From the NCBI GenBank assembly GCA_965217565.1, contig CBDCIS010000008.1, positions 124,001 through 188,000 of the forward strand: a stretch of 64,000 bases of DNA, given 5' to 3'. Each line of letters starts with the position of its first letter. The stretch's first letter is position 1. Below are positions 19,140 to 28,856 of this stretch, piece after piece. A program made the position numbers and the translations under genes. Source of the stretch: CBDCIS01 sp965217565 (GTDB lineage: Bacteria > Chloroflexota > Dehalococcoidia > Lucifugimonadales > CATOSD01). The notes under the pieces are model-generated. The model made no database searches, had not been told where the DNA came from, and worked only from the letters and a program-made list of their open reading frames with translations.

Positions 19140-19679
19140 ATGGCATCTGAATCTGAGCGGCCGTTGATTGTATCTGTCAGGAAGGCGACCGAGGACGACG
19201 CCGATGCGTTGTTCGGTCTCGCCAAAGATTTCGCTACGTCTTTCGTGCCCGAAAGATCGGCGTTTGATACTGCGCTGACCGACATCGTCTTGGCCGACGG
19301 AGCGAACCTGAGCGTCGCCGAAGTCGATGGCGAGGTCGTCGGATACTGCCTCGGCTTTGATCATTACGCCTTCTATGCGAATGGCAGAATCTCCTGGGTC
19401 GAGGAGATCACGGTCAAGGAGTCCTTAAGGAAGAGGGGCATTGGCAAGGTCCTGATGGAGCGCTTTGAAGAGTGGAGCAGCAGTAGGGGTAGTAGGCTAG
19501 TGGCGTTGGCTACGAGGAGAGCGGCTTCCTTCTACAAAGGCATCGGGTATGAAGAATCCGCAACATTTTTTCGAAAGGGCATTATCTACAATTCTAGAAC
19601 CTGTATCAATTTAGTAGGAGTCACCAGTTTTGGACTTATCCTAGAAGGAGTTCAAGATTTCAGGAGTGGTCCAGACTGA
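19140..19679 (+). CDS. GNAT-family N-acetyltransferase, C-terminus replaced by IS sequence
   Basis: The frame encodes 179 aa. Residues 10-150 are a GNAT fold: VRKATEDDADALFGLAKDF (beta1-alpha1), VGYCLGF, ITVKESLRKRGIGKVLMERFEEW (motif A with the RxxGIG acetyl-CoA loop) and ASFYKGIGYEESATFFRK (motif B). The last 25 or so residues are encoded by the left end of the ISLre2 element that begins near 19597, so the native terminus is lost or altered by only a few residues. The enzyme core may still fold. GGAAG precedes ATG 19140. Confidence 0.7.
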   Translation: MASESERPLIVSVRKATEDDADALFGLAKDFATSFVPERSAFDTALTDIVLADGANLSVAEVDGEVVGYCLGFDHYAFYANGRISWVEEITVKESLRKRGIGKVLMERFEEWSSSRGSRLVALATRRAASFYKGIGYEESATFFRKGIIYNSRTCINLVGVTSFGLILEGVQDFRSGPD

Positions 19680-21088
19680 TGGCAAGATACAGCGTAGCTC
19701 AAACGGACAATGAAGAGCAGGCGGTTGCAGACATCCACTGGGAGGAGGAGAGTTATCAGCAGGGATGCGCCTGCGCTCGTGAGCAAGCGCGGCTCAGGTT
19801 AGAGACACTGGATGCCGAGTTGTTGAGGCGCAAGCCGAAGGGTTGGACGCTGTTGGGATTCCGCGAGCGCACGATGGTGACGAAATTTGGGGAAGTGGTG
19901 ATCAGACGCCGGATATATCGTGATGAGGACGGCCAGAGCAGGATTGCGCTGGACGAGCATCTTGGGTGGGAGTCCCATCAGCAGGCGAGTCCATCGCTGA
20001 CTGAGAGTATAGTGTCGTTGTCAGCTCAGATGCCGTTTGGGAAGACGGCCACTAAGGTGAGCGCTCTGACAGCGGGAGTGCTGTCGACATCGACGGTGTA
20101 TCGACAGCTGCGGGATGTTGGATAGAGCGCAATAGATGATGAGCGCAGTCGGTGGGAGGCATGCTTGGAGCGAGGAGAGGATGTGTGCGAGGGGGAACAG
20201 CGAGCGGATGTCCTCTACACCGAGGCGGATGGAGTGTGGGTCCACTTGCAACGCGAAGAACGGACTCATTACGAGGTCAAGAGTGGCATAGCGTATCGAG
20301 GTTGGAGGCGTGTGAGAGAGAATCGGTACGAACTGGTGGGCAAGCGTGTATATGGACATGCTTCAGAAAGCACACTGTTCTGGGAGGGCGCGAGCTTGGA
20401 GTGGGCCAAGCAGTATGCTCTGGAGCGGTCGAAGCTGGTTGTGGTGGGCGGAGACGGAGCCGACTGGATACACAAGGGAGTGGGAGAGTTCGATCACGCG
20501 GTATTCCAACTGGACGGCTTCCATCTCGCGCGCGCGGTCGAGGCTACGGCAGACAGATCGGAGCGGCGGTCTACGATGGAATACGTGCCGGATCAACGGC
20601 AGTTGTGCGCGAGACGATGTCTTTAGCCCCGCCCGCACAGACCGAAAGAGCACAAAGAGACAGAGCGTATGTGGAGTCCAACCTGACAAGAGGGATGGAC
20701 TGGCGCAAGCAGGTGTCTGATGCTCCGCCGGATGCGCGGAGTCTGGGGACCATGGAGAGTAATGGAGACAAGCTCATAGCGAATCGGATGAAGAAGCGTG
20801 GTATGAGCTGGACGATACGGGGAGCGCATCGTATGGCAAAGGTGGTCCAGTTGGTGCACAACAGGGCGTTGGCAGAGTTCTGCCGCAGCCAGACTCGTCG
20901 TCGTTCCGCTCGACATAGACTTGAGCAGCCCTCGTGCCAAGACAGTGACGTTGTGTCTGAGACACGGGTGAGCGATTGGGCTGCGGCCTCTGTACCCGCA
21001 CTGAGCGCCCCACACTCCTCTCGACCCTGGACAAACTCCCTCCGAAACCTCGTCCAAACCTACTTACCTACTACATTGACACAGGCTC
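19597..21088 (+). mobile_element. Decayed ISLre2-family element
   Basis: About 1.49 kb, the usual size for ISLre2. Imperfect 23-bp ends lie at 19597-19619 and 21066-21088 (consensus GARCCTGTRTCAAT then TAGTAGG). No clear target duplication is visible. The transposase inside is broken. Confidence 0.7.
19679..20990 (+). pseudogene. ISLre2 (UPF0236) transposase, interrupted
   Basis: Family hallmarks are clear: an N-terminal EREARxxTLExLDxxL-like helix, ERTMVTKFGEVVIRRRIYRD, LYTEADGVWVHLQRE, VVVGGDGADWI and FQLDGFHLARA, then GMDWRKQVSD...SLGTMESNGDKLIANRMKKRG. The frame has a TAG at 20123-20125 after VYRQLRDVG and shifts by one base near 20535-20560, so it cannot make a full protein. The C-terminal 100 bp are also unlike the family. 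Confidence 0.8.
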
Positions 21089-21104
21089 GGCTCAGCTAAT
21101 GGAA

Positions 21105-21134
21105 TTGACACACCCTCCCTCTCTGTGGTACGAT
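21105..21134 (+). promoter_or_regulatory. Promoter for second peptide-binding lipoprotein
   Basis: TTGACA (21105-21110), an 18-bp spacer and TACGAT (21129-21134) lie 71 bp upstream of ATG 21205, directly after the right end of the ISLre2 remnant. Confidence 0.6.
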
Positions 21135-21204
21135 AAACACGCGCACGTGTGTACGGTCGTACGCAATAAGCCTTGCTAGGGAAAATTCCAATGGGGCGTG
21201 TATC

Positions 21205-23004
21205 ATGCAGACCAGTTCGCCAAACGTGAAGTTGTTAGTAAGTATTGCGGTGGCAGTCTTGTTCACCCTTTTTGCCGCAGCATGCGGTGGGGCGGAGGAA
21301 GCGGCTCCTGCACCGGCGGCTCCCGCAGCGACGGCTCCCGCGCCGGCAGCTCCCGCAGCGGCGGCTCCCGCACCGGCGGTCGCACCTACGACAGGACCAG
21401 CCGCGGGGCCGCCTGTGACGGCCCAGGCTACTGTAGCTCCTGTGACGGCCCAGGCTACTGTAGCTCCTGCGGCGGCCAAGGCTACTGTAGCTCCTGAAGG
21501 CGAGCCAAAGCGAGGTGGGACCCTGCATGTCCTGACGACGCCACCCCCAAACCTGGACAGCGCACGAACCTGTAACATCTTTGCAATGACCGTCGGCTAC
21601 CATATGTGGGACACGCTGTTTGCGACAGATTCCAGAGGTGACTTGCACCCTCAATTGGCGGACCGGTGGGATCAGTCCGCGGATGGCCTCAGCTTAACGG
21701 TTTCGCTGAGGCCAGGGCTCCTATTTCACGACGGCAAACCGGTGACATCCGAAGACGTTGTCGCCTCCCTAGAACGCTGGAGCAAGCTGGACGCCATCGG
21801 CAAACTCGTGGACGAGAGGCTAACTAAGCTTTCCGCGGTAGACTCACAGAGCGTTGAAATCGAACTCGACGAGGCCCTTGGTCCTCTGATATACGGGCTT
21901 GGAAAGGCGGGATGCCGGATGGCTCAAATCCTGCCCAAATCTCTTATAGATGACCTCCCGGAAACCGTTGGACTGCCGTATTACACAGGCTCAGGAGCCT
22001 ACAAGTTTGTGGAGTGGGTGCCTGATCGGAACATCTTGTTGGAACGATTCGAAGATTATGTTCCCCGCTCAGAGCCAGCTGATGGATGGGCCGGAGGTCA
22101 CATAGCGTACACGGATCAGATCAACTTTGAATTCATCCCTCAAGCTGCCACTGCAATAGCGGCCCTAAAGGCAGGTGAACTCGACTTCGCCGATCTCACC
22201 GCATTGGATGAGGCGGCCGAGCTCGGCAAGGACAGTGAGAACTACAAGGTCTATGTCTCCAGTCCCGGCCACTTAACGGTGACGGGGATCAACATGACGC
22301 CTAATACCCTGCTGGGGCGAAATCCCATGGGCGATAAGCTGCGACGGGCGATTTGGACTGGCCTGGACCCCGAAGCGATCTCGGCCGCTATAGGACCGTC
22401 CCAGTTCTGGACTGCTCACCACTACCTTTTCTACGAAGGTACCATCTGGTCGAGCGACGCCGGTAAGGAACTGTGGGACGACCATGGCAATGTGGAGAAG
22501 GCAAAGCGTTTGATAGCCGAGTCGGGCTACAGTGGAGAGCCCATAAAACAGCTTCGTGCCAACACTCCAGGCGCGTTTTCGAATATACAAGTGGCGCTTA
22601 CCGAACAGCTAAGGGCATTGGGGTTGAACGTTGAGACCAGGGATCTCGACACCGCAGCGCGGCAGGCTATAAGAAGGGACCTAACTACGTATACACATGA
22701 TCTATATCCGTTCGGCTTCAACTCTCTCACCAGCGGGTATCCGATAACCAACTTGCCGATTGACCTGAGTTTCTACTCCTACCGAAGCGATGATATGGCT
22801 GAGGTAAAGCAAAAGTTTGCCTCAGCTGTCACCTACGAGGAGCAGAAGAGCCTCGCCGATGAGATGCAGAGGCTCTACCACGAAGACCTACCAATGTTCC
22901 ATTACGGTGAGATGCTACGGCCACGCGTGGTCCGCTCCTGGGTTAAGGGGTTCCTCAATACACAAGTCCTCTCGGTTTACTGGAACGTGTGGCTTGACCG
23001 ATAA
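21205..23004 (+). CDS. Peptide/oligopeptide ABC transporter substrate-binding lipoprotein (SBP_bac_5)
   Basis: 599 aa. The lipoprotein signal ends LFAAAC and is followed by an almost pure Ala/Pro/Thr linker (about residues 30-95, with a repeated TAQATVAPV unit). The family 5 binding domain contains LADRWDQSADGLSLTVSLRPGLLFHDGKPVTSEDVVASL, YTGSGAYKFVEWVPDRNILLERFEDYVPR and a QLYHEDLPMF-like end. It is a paralogue of the 6.7-8.5 kb protein with clearly different sequence and so probably another ligand. A hairpin and an Asp-box propeller gene separate it from its permeases. Confidence 0.9.
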   Translation: MQTSSPNVKLLVSIAVAVLFTLFAAACGGAEEAAPAPAAPAATAPAPAAPAAAAPAPAVAPTTGPAAGPPVTAQATVAPVTAQATVAPAAAKATVAPEGEPKRGGTLHVLTTPPPNLDSARTCNIFAMTVGYHMWDTLFATDSRGDLHPQLADRWDQSADGLSLTVSLRPGLLFHDGKPVTSEDVVASLERWSKLDAIGKLVDERLTKLSAVDSQSVEIELDEALGPLIYGLGKAGCRMAQILPKSLIDDLPETVGLPYYTGSGAYKFVEWVPDRNILLERFEDYVPRSEPADGWAGGHIAYTDQINFEFIPQAATAIAALKAGELDFADLTALDEAAELGKDSENYKVYVSSPGHLTVTGINMTPNTLLGRNPMGDKLRRAIWTGLDPEAISAAIGPSQFWTAHHYLFYEGTIWSSDAGKELWDDHGNVEKAKRLIAESGYSGEPIKQLRANTPGAFSNIQVALTEQLRALGLNVETRDLDTAARQAIRRDLTTYTHDLYPFGFNSLTSGYPITNLPIDLSFYSYRSDDMAEVKQKFASAVTYEEQKSLADEMQRLYHEDLPMFHYGEMLRPRVVRSWVKGFLNTQVLSVYWNVWLDR

Positions 23005-23019
23005 GAACCGCAAGACTAT

Positions 23020-23057
23020 GTCCCCCTGACGGGCCTGCAAGCAAAGGGCCTGTCAGG
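23020..23057 (+). terminator. Hairpin after binding-protein gene
   Basis: CCCTGACGGGCC and GGGCCTGTCAGGG pair almost fully around a 10-nt loop, 16 bp after the stop. No U-run follows, so it may protect the 3' end of an abundant binding-protein mRNA and not terminate fully. The rest of the gap to 23331 holds no recognised feature apart from AGGAGG before the next ATG. Confidence 0.5.
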
Positions 23058-23331
23058 GACGTCCTGTTATGCCTGCTGACGGACAAACCGGTAGGCGAAC
23101 AGACCCTGCCTCAACTGACATCCTTCCGACAGTCTCACTTGCAACTATGGCCCTTGCCGCGTGGGGCCCCTCTACTCGTTTCAGGGCTATTCAACAGGCT
23201 CCACAGTCTACGGAGCCTATGCATTTTCTCGCGGTTTCCATTGATGGCAGAGTTGGATAGAATACGTAGCGGCTATTATCGGACTAGGAAATAGCGCAGC
23301 ATAGGCATGGATAGAGCCCCAGGAGGTCGGC

Positions 23332-26300
23332 ATGGCAACGGTGGATGCGTCGCGTCTTAAAGCACTTGAGTGGCGTCTGATTGGGCCACATAGGGGTGGG
23401 CGCGTCGTCGCCGTGGCAGGTCATCCGACTGAACCGATGGTCTTCTACTTTGGCGCCGCCGCTGGGGGGGTTTGGAAGACCGAAGATGGTGGAGTGTATT
23501 GGGAAAACGTTTCTGACGGATTCTTTAATACGGCGGCCGTCGGGGCTATTGCCATCGCCGAGTCCGATCCCAACATCATCTACGTAGGCACCGGCGAATC
23601 CTGTATTCGCGGCAACGTCTCTCATGGTGACGGGGTGTACAAGTCGACCGACGGCGGGAGGAGTTGGGCCCATCTGGGCCTTGAGGACACACGGCATATC
23701 GGCCGGATTAGGATTCATCCCAAGAATGCCGACATAGTCTATGTGGCGGCGTTAGGGCACGCCTTCGGATCCAACCGGGAGCGGGGCGTGTACCGGTCCA
23801 GAGATGGCGGCAAGAATTGGGAACAGGTCCTATTTAGGAGCGAGAATGCTGGAGCGGTAGACCTGTCCATGGACCCCAACAATCCACGCATCATTTACGC
23901 AGCCGTGTTCGAGGCCCGGCGCTATCCCTGGACCATGAACAGCGGGGGTCCGGACAGCAGCCTGTACAGGTCAACTGATGGCGGCGACACCTGGGAAGAA
24001 CTGACCGATAACCCCGGATTGCCCAGTGGCGTCAAAGGGCGGATAGGGGTAGCTGTCTCCCCCGCCAAAACTGGCCGGGTGTGGGCCATTGTCGAATCCG
24101 AGGACGATGGATTGTTCCGCTCGGACGACGGGGGAGCCACGTGGGAGAAGGTCACAGACGACCCTAATCTCCGGGCTCGCCCTTATTATTACTGCCACGT
24201 TTACGCGGACCCTCAAGACCCCGAGTCCGTCTACGCACTGACCCAGTTGGCCTACAAATCCACCGATGGTGGACGCACATTCAGCCTCATGACAACGCCC
24301 CACGGCGACAACCATGACTTGTGGCTGGATCCCCATAATCCTCAGCGAATGATAGAGGGGAACGACGGAGGCGCCTTCGTATCCTTCAACGGAGGAGCTT
24401 CATGGTCCAGCGGTTACAATCAGCCCACGGCGCAGTTCTATCACGTGGCGACCGACAATCGCTTCCCGTATCGGGTCTACGGAGCCCAACAGGATAACAG
24501 CACGATCAGCCTTCCCAGCCGGTCGCGTGAAGGTGCCATCACGCAAGATGAATGGTGCGAACATGGAGGCGGTGAGAGTGGCTACATTGCCGTGCGGCCC
24601 GATGACCCGAACATAGTCTTTGCGGGCGGCCAACCGCATGGCATACTAACCCGGTTCGATTACCGTACGGGTCAGAAGCGGCAGATCATGCCATGGCCGG
24701 AATTTCACTGGGGCTGTGGTGTAGAGGACATGAAGCACCGCTTTGGTTGGACGTTTCCTGTAGTGATCTCGCCCCATGACCCAAATGTCTGGTATGTGGC
24801 AGGTAATCAAGTGTTTCGTTCGACGGACGAAGGATCCAGCTGGGAGATCATAAGCCCAGACCTCACACGCAACGACGTCACCAAAATGGGACGTTCGGGC
24901 GGCCCCATCACGAAGGACAATACGAGTGTCGAGTACTACTGCACTATCTTTGCATTTGCCGAGTCACCATGCCAACGCGGGACCTTTTGGGCCGGCTCTG
25001 ACGACGGTCTGATTCACGTCTCCCGCGACGAGGGTCAGACATGGGAGGACGTCACGCCTAACGAGTTGCCCGAATGGACGCTTATCAGCCTCATAGATGC
25101 GTCGCCCCACGATGCCGCCACAGCCTACGTAGCGGCGACGCGGTACAAGCTCGACGATGTGCAGCCCTACCTCTTTAAGACAAACGACTACGGCAAAACC
25201 TGGGAGAAAATCACCAGCGGCATACCAGAAGACGACTTCACACGAGTTGTAAGAGAGGACCCCACCAGGCGCGGCCTGCTGTACGCGGGCACGGAAACTG
25301 GGGTGTACGTCTCGTTCGATGATGGAGCATCCTGGCAGTCCCTGCAACTCAACCTTCCAGTCGTACCCATACACGATCTCGTCGTCAAAGACAGTGACCT
25401 CGTGGTGGCTACTCATGGCCGGTCCTTCTGGATTCTAGACGACATGTCGCCACTCCGCCAGATCACTGACCAACTGCTCGAGGACTCGGTCCATCTATTC
25501 AAACCAGAGCCCGCCTATCGGTTTCTGGCTGGGGGAAGTTTCCCGGGAGCAACCCACCCGAACGAGTTCCCTACGCCAAGCGCTGGAATCAACTATCAAA
25601 GGATTGGGTTCACGGTAGTTGCCTATCGCAAGACCGAGGGGCCTGATGGGCAAAGTAGGCTAAACTTCCTCGACACCGGAAGGAACCCACCCGATGGAGT
25701 GATGATAACCTACTACCTGAAGGACAAGCCCGACGGAGAAGTATCGCTGACTCTCCTAGACACAAAGGGACAGGTGATCAGGAAGTTTTCGAGTGAGCCT
25801 GCAGATCAAGAGGCCCAGCAGGTGCCGTCAGAGGAGGGGCTAAACCGCTTTACCTGGGATATGGCCTACCCCGAGGCGCATAGAGCTGCGGGAGATGAAC
25901 TCACACGCTCGAGGGTGCCTGGGCCGCTTGCGGCTCCCGGCCACTACCAGATTCAGCTAACCGTAGGACACGAAACGCATACCGATTCCTTTGAGATTCG
26001 CAAATCCTCGAATGTGCCGGCAACCCAAGAGGATCTTGAGGCTCAATTTGACCTGCAGATAAGAATTCGTGACAAAACTACTGAGGTCCACGACGCAATA
26101 AATCAAATCCTCAGCATCAAGCGTCAAGCAGACGAATGGGTACGTCGCAACAATGACGACTCCGTGGCTCAGTCGGCAACCACCTTAACAGAAAAACTAT
26201 CGGCCATCGAAGAAGAGCTTATTCAGGTCGGGATCCTCGCCAAATGGGATGTGACCCAGTACCCCGTGAAGCTGAACACCAAGCTAGCGATTTTGGGGGA

Positions 26301-26478
26301 TCTGTTGGCTAGAGCCGACGCGGCGCCGACGCACCAGATGTACAAGGTCTTTGACGACCTATCAGCCCGCAGCGACCAACATCTCGACCGTTTGAAACAG
26401 ATCATCGAGACGGACGTTGCGTCTTTCAACCGAATGATCCGCGAGTTGGAAGTGCCCGCGATCGCCTCCTCGACCTAA
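23332..26478 (+). CDS. Large Asp-box (BNR/VPS10-sortilin-like) propeller protein
   Basis: 1048 aa with AGGAGG 5-6 bp before ATG 23332. At least ten Asp-box turns of the form SxDGGxxW are spread over residues 45-690 (KTEDGGVYW, KSTDGGRSW, RSRDGGKNW, RSTDGGDTW, RSDDGGATW, KSTDGGRTF, RSTDEGSSW, VSRDEGQTW, KTNDYGKTW, VSFDDGASW), predicting two stacked propellers like sortilin/WD40-BNR exo-enzymes. A beta-rich domain (about 750-890) and a helical C-terminus (about 900-1040) follow. No signal peptide or transmembrane segment is seen, unusual for this group. No sialidase RIP motif is seen, so glycosidase activity is not supported. It sits inside a peptide-importer locus. Confidence 0.85.
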   Translation: MATVDASRLKALEWRLIGPHRGGRVVAVAGHPTEPMVFYFGAAAGGVWKTEDGGVYWENVSDGFFNTAAVGAIAIAESDPNIIYVGTGESCIRGNVSHGDGVYKSTDGGRSWAHLGLEDTRHIGRIRIHPKNADIVYVAALGHAFGSNRERGVYRSRDGGKNWEQVLFRSENAGAVDLSMDPNNPRIIYAAVFEARRYPWTMNSGGPDSSLYRSTDGGDTWEELTDNPGLPSGVKGRIGVAVSPAKTGRVWAIVESEDDGLFRSDDGGATWEKVTDDPNLRARPYYYCHVYADPQDPESVYALTQLAYKSTDGGRTFSLMTTPHGDNHDLWLDPHNPQRMIEGNDGGAFVSFNGGASWSSGYNQPTAQFYHVATDNRFPYRVYGAQQDNSTISLPSRSREGAITQDEWCEHGGGESGYIAVRPDDPNIVFAGGQPHGILTRFDYRTGQKRQIMPWPEFHWGCGVEDMKHRFGWTFPVVISPHDPNVWYVAGNQVFRSTDEGSSWEIISPDLTRNDVTKMGRSGGPITKDNTSVEYYCTIFAFAESPCQRGTFWAGSDDGLIHVSRDEGQTWEDVTPNELPEWTLISLIDASPHDAATAYVAATRYKLDDVQPYLFKTNDYGKTWEKITSGIPEDDFTRVVREDPTRRGLLYAGTETGVYVSFDDGASWQSLQLNLPVVPIHDLVVKDSDLVVATHGRSFWILDDMSPLRQITDQLLEDSVHLFKPEPAYRFLAGGSFPGATHPNEFPTPSAGINYQRIGFTVVAYRKTEGPDGQSRLNFLDTGRNPPDGVMITYYLKDKPDGEVSLTLLDTKGQVIRKFSSEPADQEAQQVPSEEGLNRFTWDMAYPEAHRAAGDELTRSRVPGPLAAPGHYQIQLTVGHETHTDSFEIRKSSNVPATQEDLEAQFDLQIRIRDKTTEVHDAINQILSIKRQADEWVRRNNDDSVAQSATTLTEKLSAIEEELIQVGILAKWDVTQYPVKLNTKLAILGDLLARADAAPTHQMYKVFDDLSARSDQHLDRLKQIIETDVASFNRMIRELEVPAIASST

Positions 26479-26552
26479 ACCTCATTACGAGCAAGAAATA
26501 GTTTCTTGGACAGATCCGAAATCGACTGTGGCGAAACGGGTTGAAGGGAGAC

Positions 26553-27497
26553 ATGCGCGGTTACGTTATAAGACGGCTCTTGGCCATTGTCCCTGTCGTA
26601 GTGATCGTTGCGCTCATCGTCTTCAGCTTGGTACACATCGTACCCGGGGACCCAGTTGCGCTCATGTTGGGGGAAGATGAGGCCACGCCAGAGGAAATAG
26701 AGGAGCTTCGACACAAGTTAGGGCTTGACAGACCTATACTTGAGCAAGGGGCTCGCTGGGTGGCAAAGGCCTTACGAGGGGATCTCGGCGACACGCTTTT
26801 TCACAAGCGTCCTGTTGCTGTGGCAGTAGCCGAGCGACTTGAACCAACCTTGTCCATCGCCTTCTTCGGGGAAGCATTAGCTATCACCATTGGAGTTGGG
26901 TTGGGAGTTTTGGCTGCATGGCGCTCTTATACTTTGACAGACCGTGCAGTAATGGTTTTCAGCGTCGTAGGTTTTTCCACTCCGGTTTTTTGGGTGGCCA
27001 TCATCTTCCTTTACCTGTTTGTCGTTTGGTTAGGCTGGCTGCCAGCGGCAGGCTATCACAATATCTCGGATGGCTTGTGGGAATGGTTCCGGCATATTAT
27101 TTTACCATCCTTCACTGTCGGGATCACTAGCTCCGCGCTTATCGCCAGGATGACCCGCGCGTCCATGTTGGAGGTATTACGTGAGGACTACACGCGCACC
27201 GCACGAGCGAAAGGTCTCCCTGAGTCGTTGGTGCTGGTCCGCCATGCCCTGCGTAATGCGTTCAATCCGATCTTTACTATCATAGGATTGAGTTTCGCTG
27301 GCATGGTCACCGGCTTGGTTGTTACCGAGTCGATCTTCGCAATCCCAGGCATCGGGCTTTTGATTGTCAATTCGCTCTTCCGCCGGGATTTCCCAGCAAT
27401 CCAAGGGGTCATTCTGTTTGTAGCTCTCGGTTATGCCATGGTAAACCTCATTGTTGACATCCTGTACGGCTACTTCGATCCTAGGATCAGGTACTGA
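26553..27497 (+). CDS. DppB-type ABC transporter permease (second importer)
   Basis: About 314 aa from ATG 26553, which has GAAGGGA 4 bp upstream; an in-frame TTG at 26541 is less likely. The start RGYVIRRLLAIVPVVVIVALIVFSLVHIVPGDPV, six hydrophobic segments, the EAA-type loop DYTRTARAKGLPESLVLVRHALRN and the end YGYFDPRIRY are all typical. It is clearly paralogous to the 8.7-9.6 kb permease. The stop overlaps the next ATG by one base (TGATG). Confidence 0.9.
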   Translation: MRGYVIRRLLAIVPVVVIVALIVFSLVHIVPGDPVALMLGEDEATPEEIEELRHKLGLDRPILEQGARWVAKALRGDLGDTLFHKRPVAVAVAERLEPTLSIAFFGEALAITIGVGLGVLAAWRSYTLTDRAVMVFSVVGFSTPVFWVAIIFLYLFVVWLGWLPAAGYHNISDGLWEWFRHIILPSFTVGITSSALIARMTRASMLEVLREDYTRTARAKGLPESLVLVRHALRNAFNPIFTIIGLSFAGMVTGLVVTESIFAIPGIGLLIVNSLFRRDFPAIQGVILFVALGYAMVNLIVDILYGYFDPRIRY

Positions 27498-28402
27498 TGC
27501 GAAACGATGAAAAGCTGATCGTCCGCAGCGCCGAGGCCGATTTTCGCGTCCGCTGGCGACGGTTCGGACGTGCCAGCCATCGCCTGTTCAAGTGGTATCC
27601 GACGATGGCGGCAGGATTCGTGTTCATCATCTTCGTTGGCCTAGTTGCTGTCACCGCCGATGTGATTGACCGCTATAGTCCCACTGAGATGGACGCGCGT
27701 AACAGGCTTGAGGGCCCGGGGGCAGAACATTGGTTTGGCCAAGACCATTTTGGCAGGGATCTTTATTCCCGGACCGTACATGGGGCGCGTAACTCTCTAC
27801 TGGTAGGCGTCTCAGTTGCAAGTCTGACATCCATCATTGGGATTGCCATTGGACTCATCACTGGATACCAGCGGCGTATAGACAATGTCGTTATGCGGTT
27901 CATGGATGGGATGATGGCAATTCCGAACCTGTTGTTGGCTTTGGCCCTCATGGGAGCGTTAGGGCCTTCCCTCGGGAATGTCATCATCGCGATCGTTGTA
28001 GCCGATGCCCCGCGCGCGGTCCGCATGGTTCGAGGCCTGACCTTAGGCCTAAAGGAGCGAGCCTTTGTTGAAGCCGCCGCAGCGATTGGAGCTCGCCCGT
28101 TACGCGTGGCGTTCGTGCATATCCTGCCAAACACACTAGCTCCTGTGACTGTCCTGGCTACCTATGTTTTGGCCCAAGCCATGCTGATAGAGGCTTCTCT
28201 AAGTTTCTTAGGGGCTGGCGTACCTCCCGAGGTGCCCAGTTGGGGCATTATCGTGTCTGACGCACAACAGTTCATCTTGCGGGCCCCATGGATGGCCATT
28301 CCGGCTGGACTCGCGCTGAGCCTCACTGTGCTCTCCTCCAACGTTATCGGTGACGGTCTACGAGAGCTTTTCGACCCCAAAATGCGAGGAACCCACACTT
28401 AA
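27497..28402 (+). CDS. DppC-type ABC transporter permease (second importer)
   Basis: 301 aa. The sequence HWFGQDHFGRDLYSRTVHGARNSLLVG, the EAA-type loop FVEAAAAIGARPLRVAFVHILPN and the ending NVIGDGLRELFDPKMRGTHT identify a DppC partner. It is coupled to the preceding permease. No ATPase genes follow; the sequence becomes non-coding for about 450 bp. Confidence 0.9.
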   Translation: MRNDEKLIVRSAEADFRVRWRRFGRASHRLFKWYPTMAAGFVFIIFVGLVAVTADVIDRYSPTEMDARNRLEGPGAEHWFGQDHFGRDLYSRTVHGARNSLLVGVSVASLTSIIGIAIGLITGYQRRIDNVVMRFMDGMMAIPNLLLALALMGALGPSLGNVIIAIVVADAPRAVRMVRGLTLGLKERAFVEAAAAIGARPLRVAFVHILPNTLAPVTVLATYVLAQAMLIEASLSFLGAGVPPEVPSWGIIVSDAQQFILRAPWMAIPAGLALSLTVLSSNVIGDGLRELFDPKMRGTHT

Positions 28403-28856
28403 CGCGGGCGGTGCAGCTTTTGTCGCGGTGAACACACACGGCTTGAAAGACCCCTTATTTCGGTTCTCGCTACGGGGCACAATGGCTTCGGACGTTTGTG
28501 GAGGAGGTGAATTTCGCCTTTCACAGCTTCTGGGGCAAAACCCACTCGCCGCGAGTCTGAGGGCGTTCCACAGCTACATATTCTTCCTCTCTTCCTGGCC
28601 AGGGAGGGGACCAGAGGATGGTCGAAAGAGTCTTCCGACGCCCTACCGGGGTGACGGGGCGGAAGGTGCGTGGGACTGAGACGCGGGGTTCGCAAACCCG
28701 GACATCCTCTAGCCCTTACGAGGGTTTTGAGTTCACTCTGTTTGGGCGGACCTAGACGGTCACGAAATGAGGCATGCCGAAGTTACCGTAAACACCCCGC
28801 CCTGGTCCGATCTCGTACCTCTAGCTATTCCATTCCGAAACACATAACCTTACACC
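28403..28856. other. Intergenic stretch, nothing recognised
   Basis: No gene, tRNA or transposon end is visible. Short open frames on both strands lack ribosome sites and family resemblance. No clear terminator follows the DppC gene. Confidence 0.5.

Noticed and set aside
20152..21099. 315-aa frame in the ISLre2 region as a separate gene
   Set aside because: Only its second half has ISLre2 transposase motifs; it is the shifted 3' part of the broken transposase.
23332..26478. Sialidase assignment for the Asp-box protein
   Set aside because: Asp boxes alone occur in many propellers. No FRIP/RIP arginine motif or sialidase catalytic set was seen.
28680..28850. Possible tRNA or small RNA near the dnaE remnant
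   Set aside because: I could not fold a cloverleaf or find a T-loop GGTTCRANTCC match in proper register.
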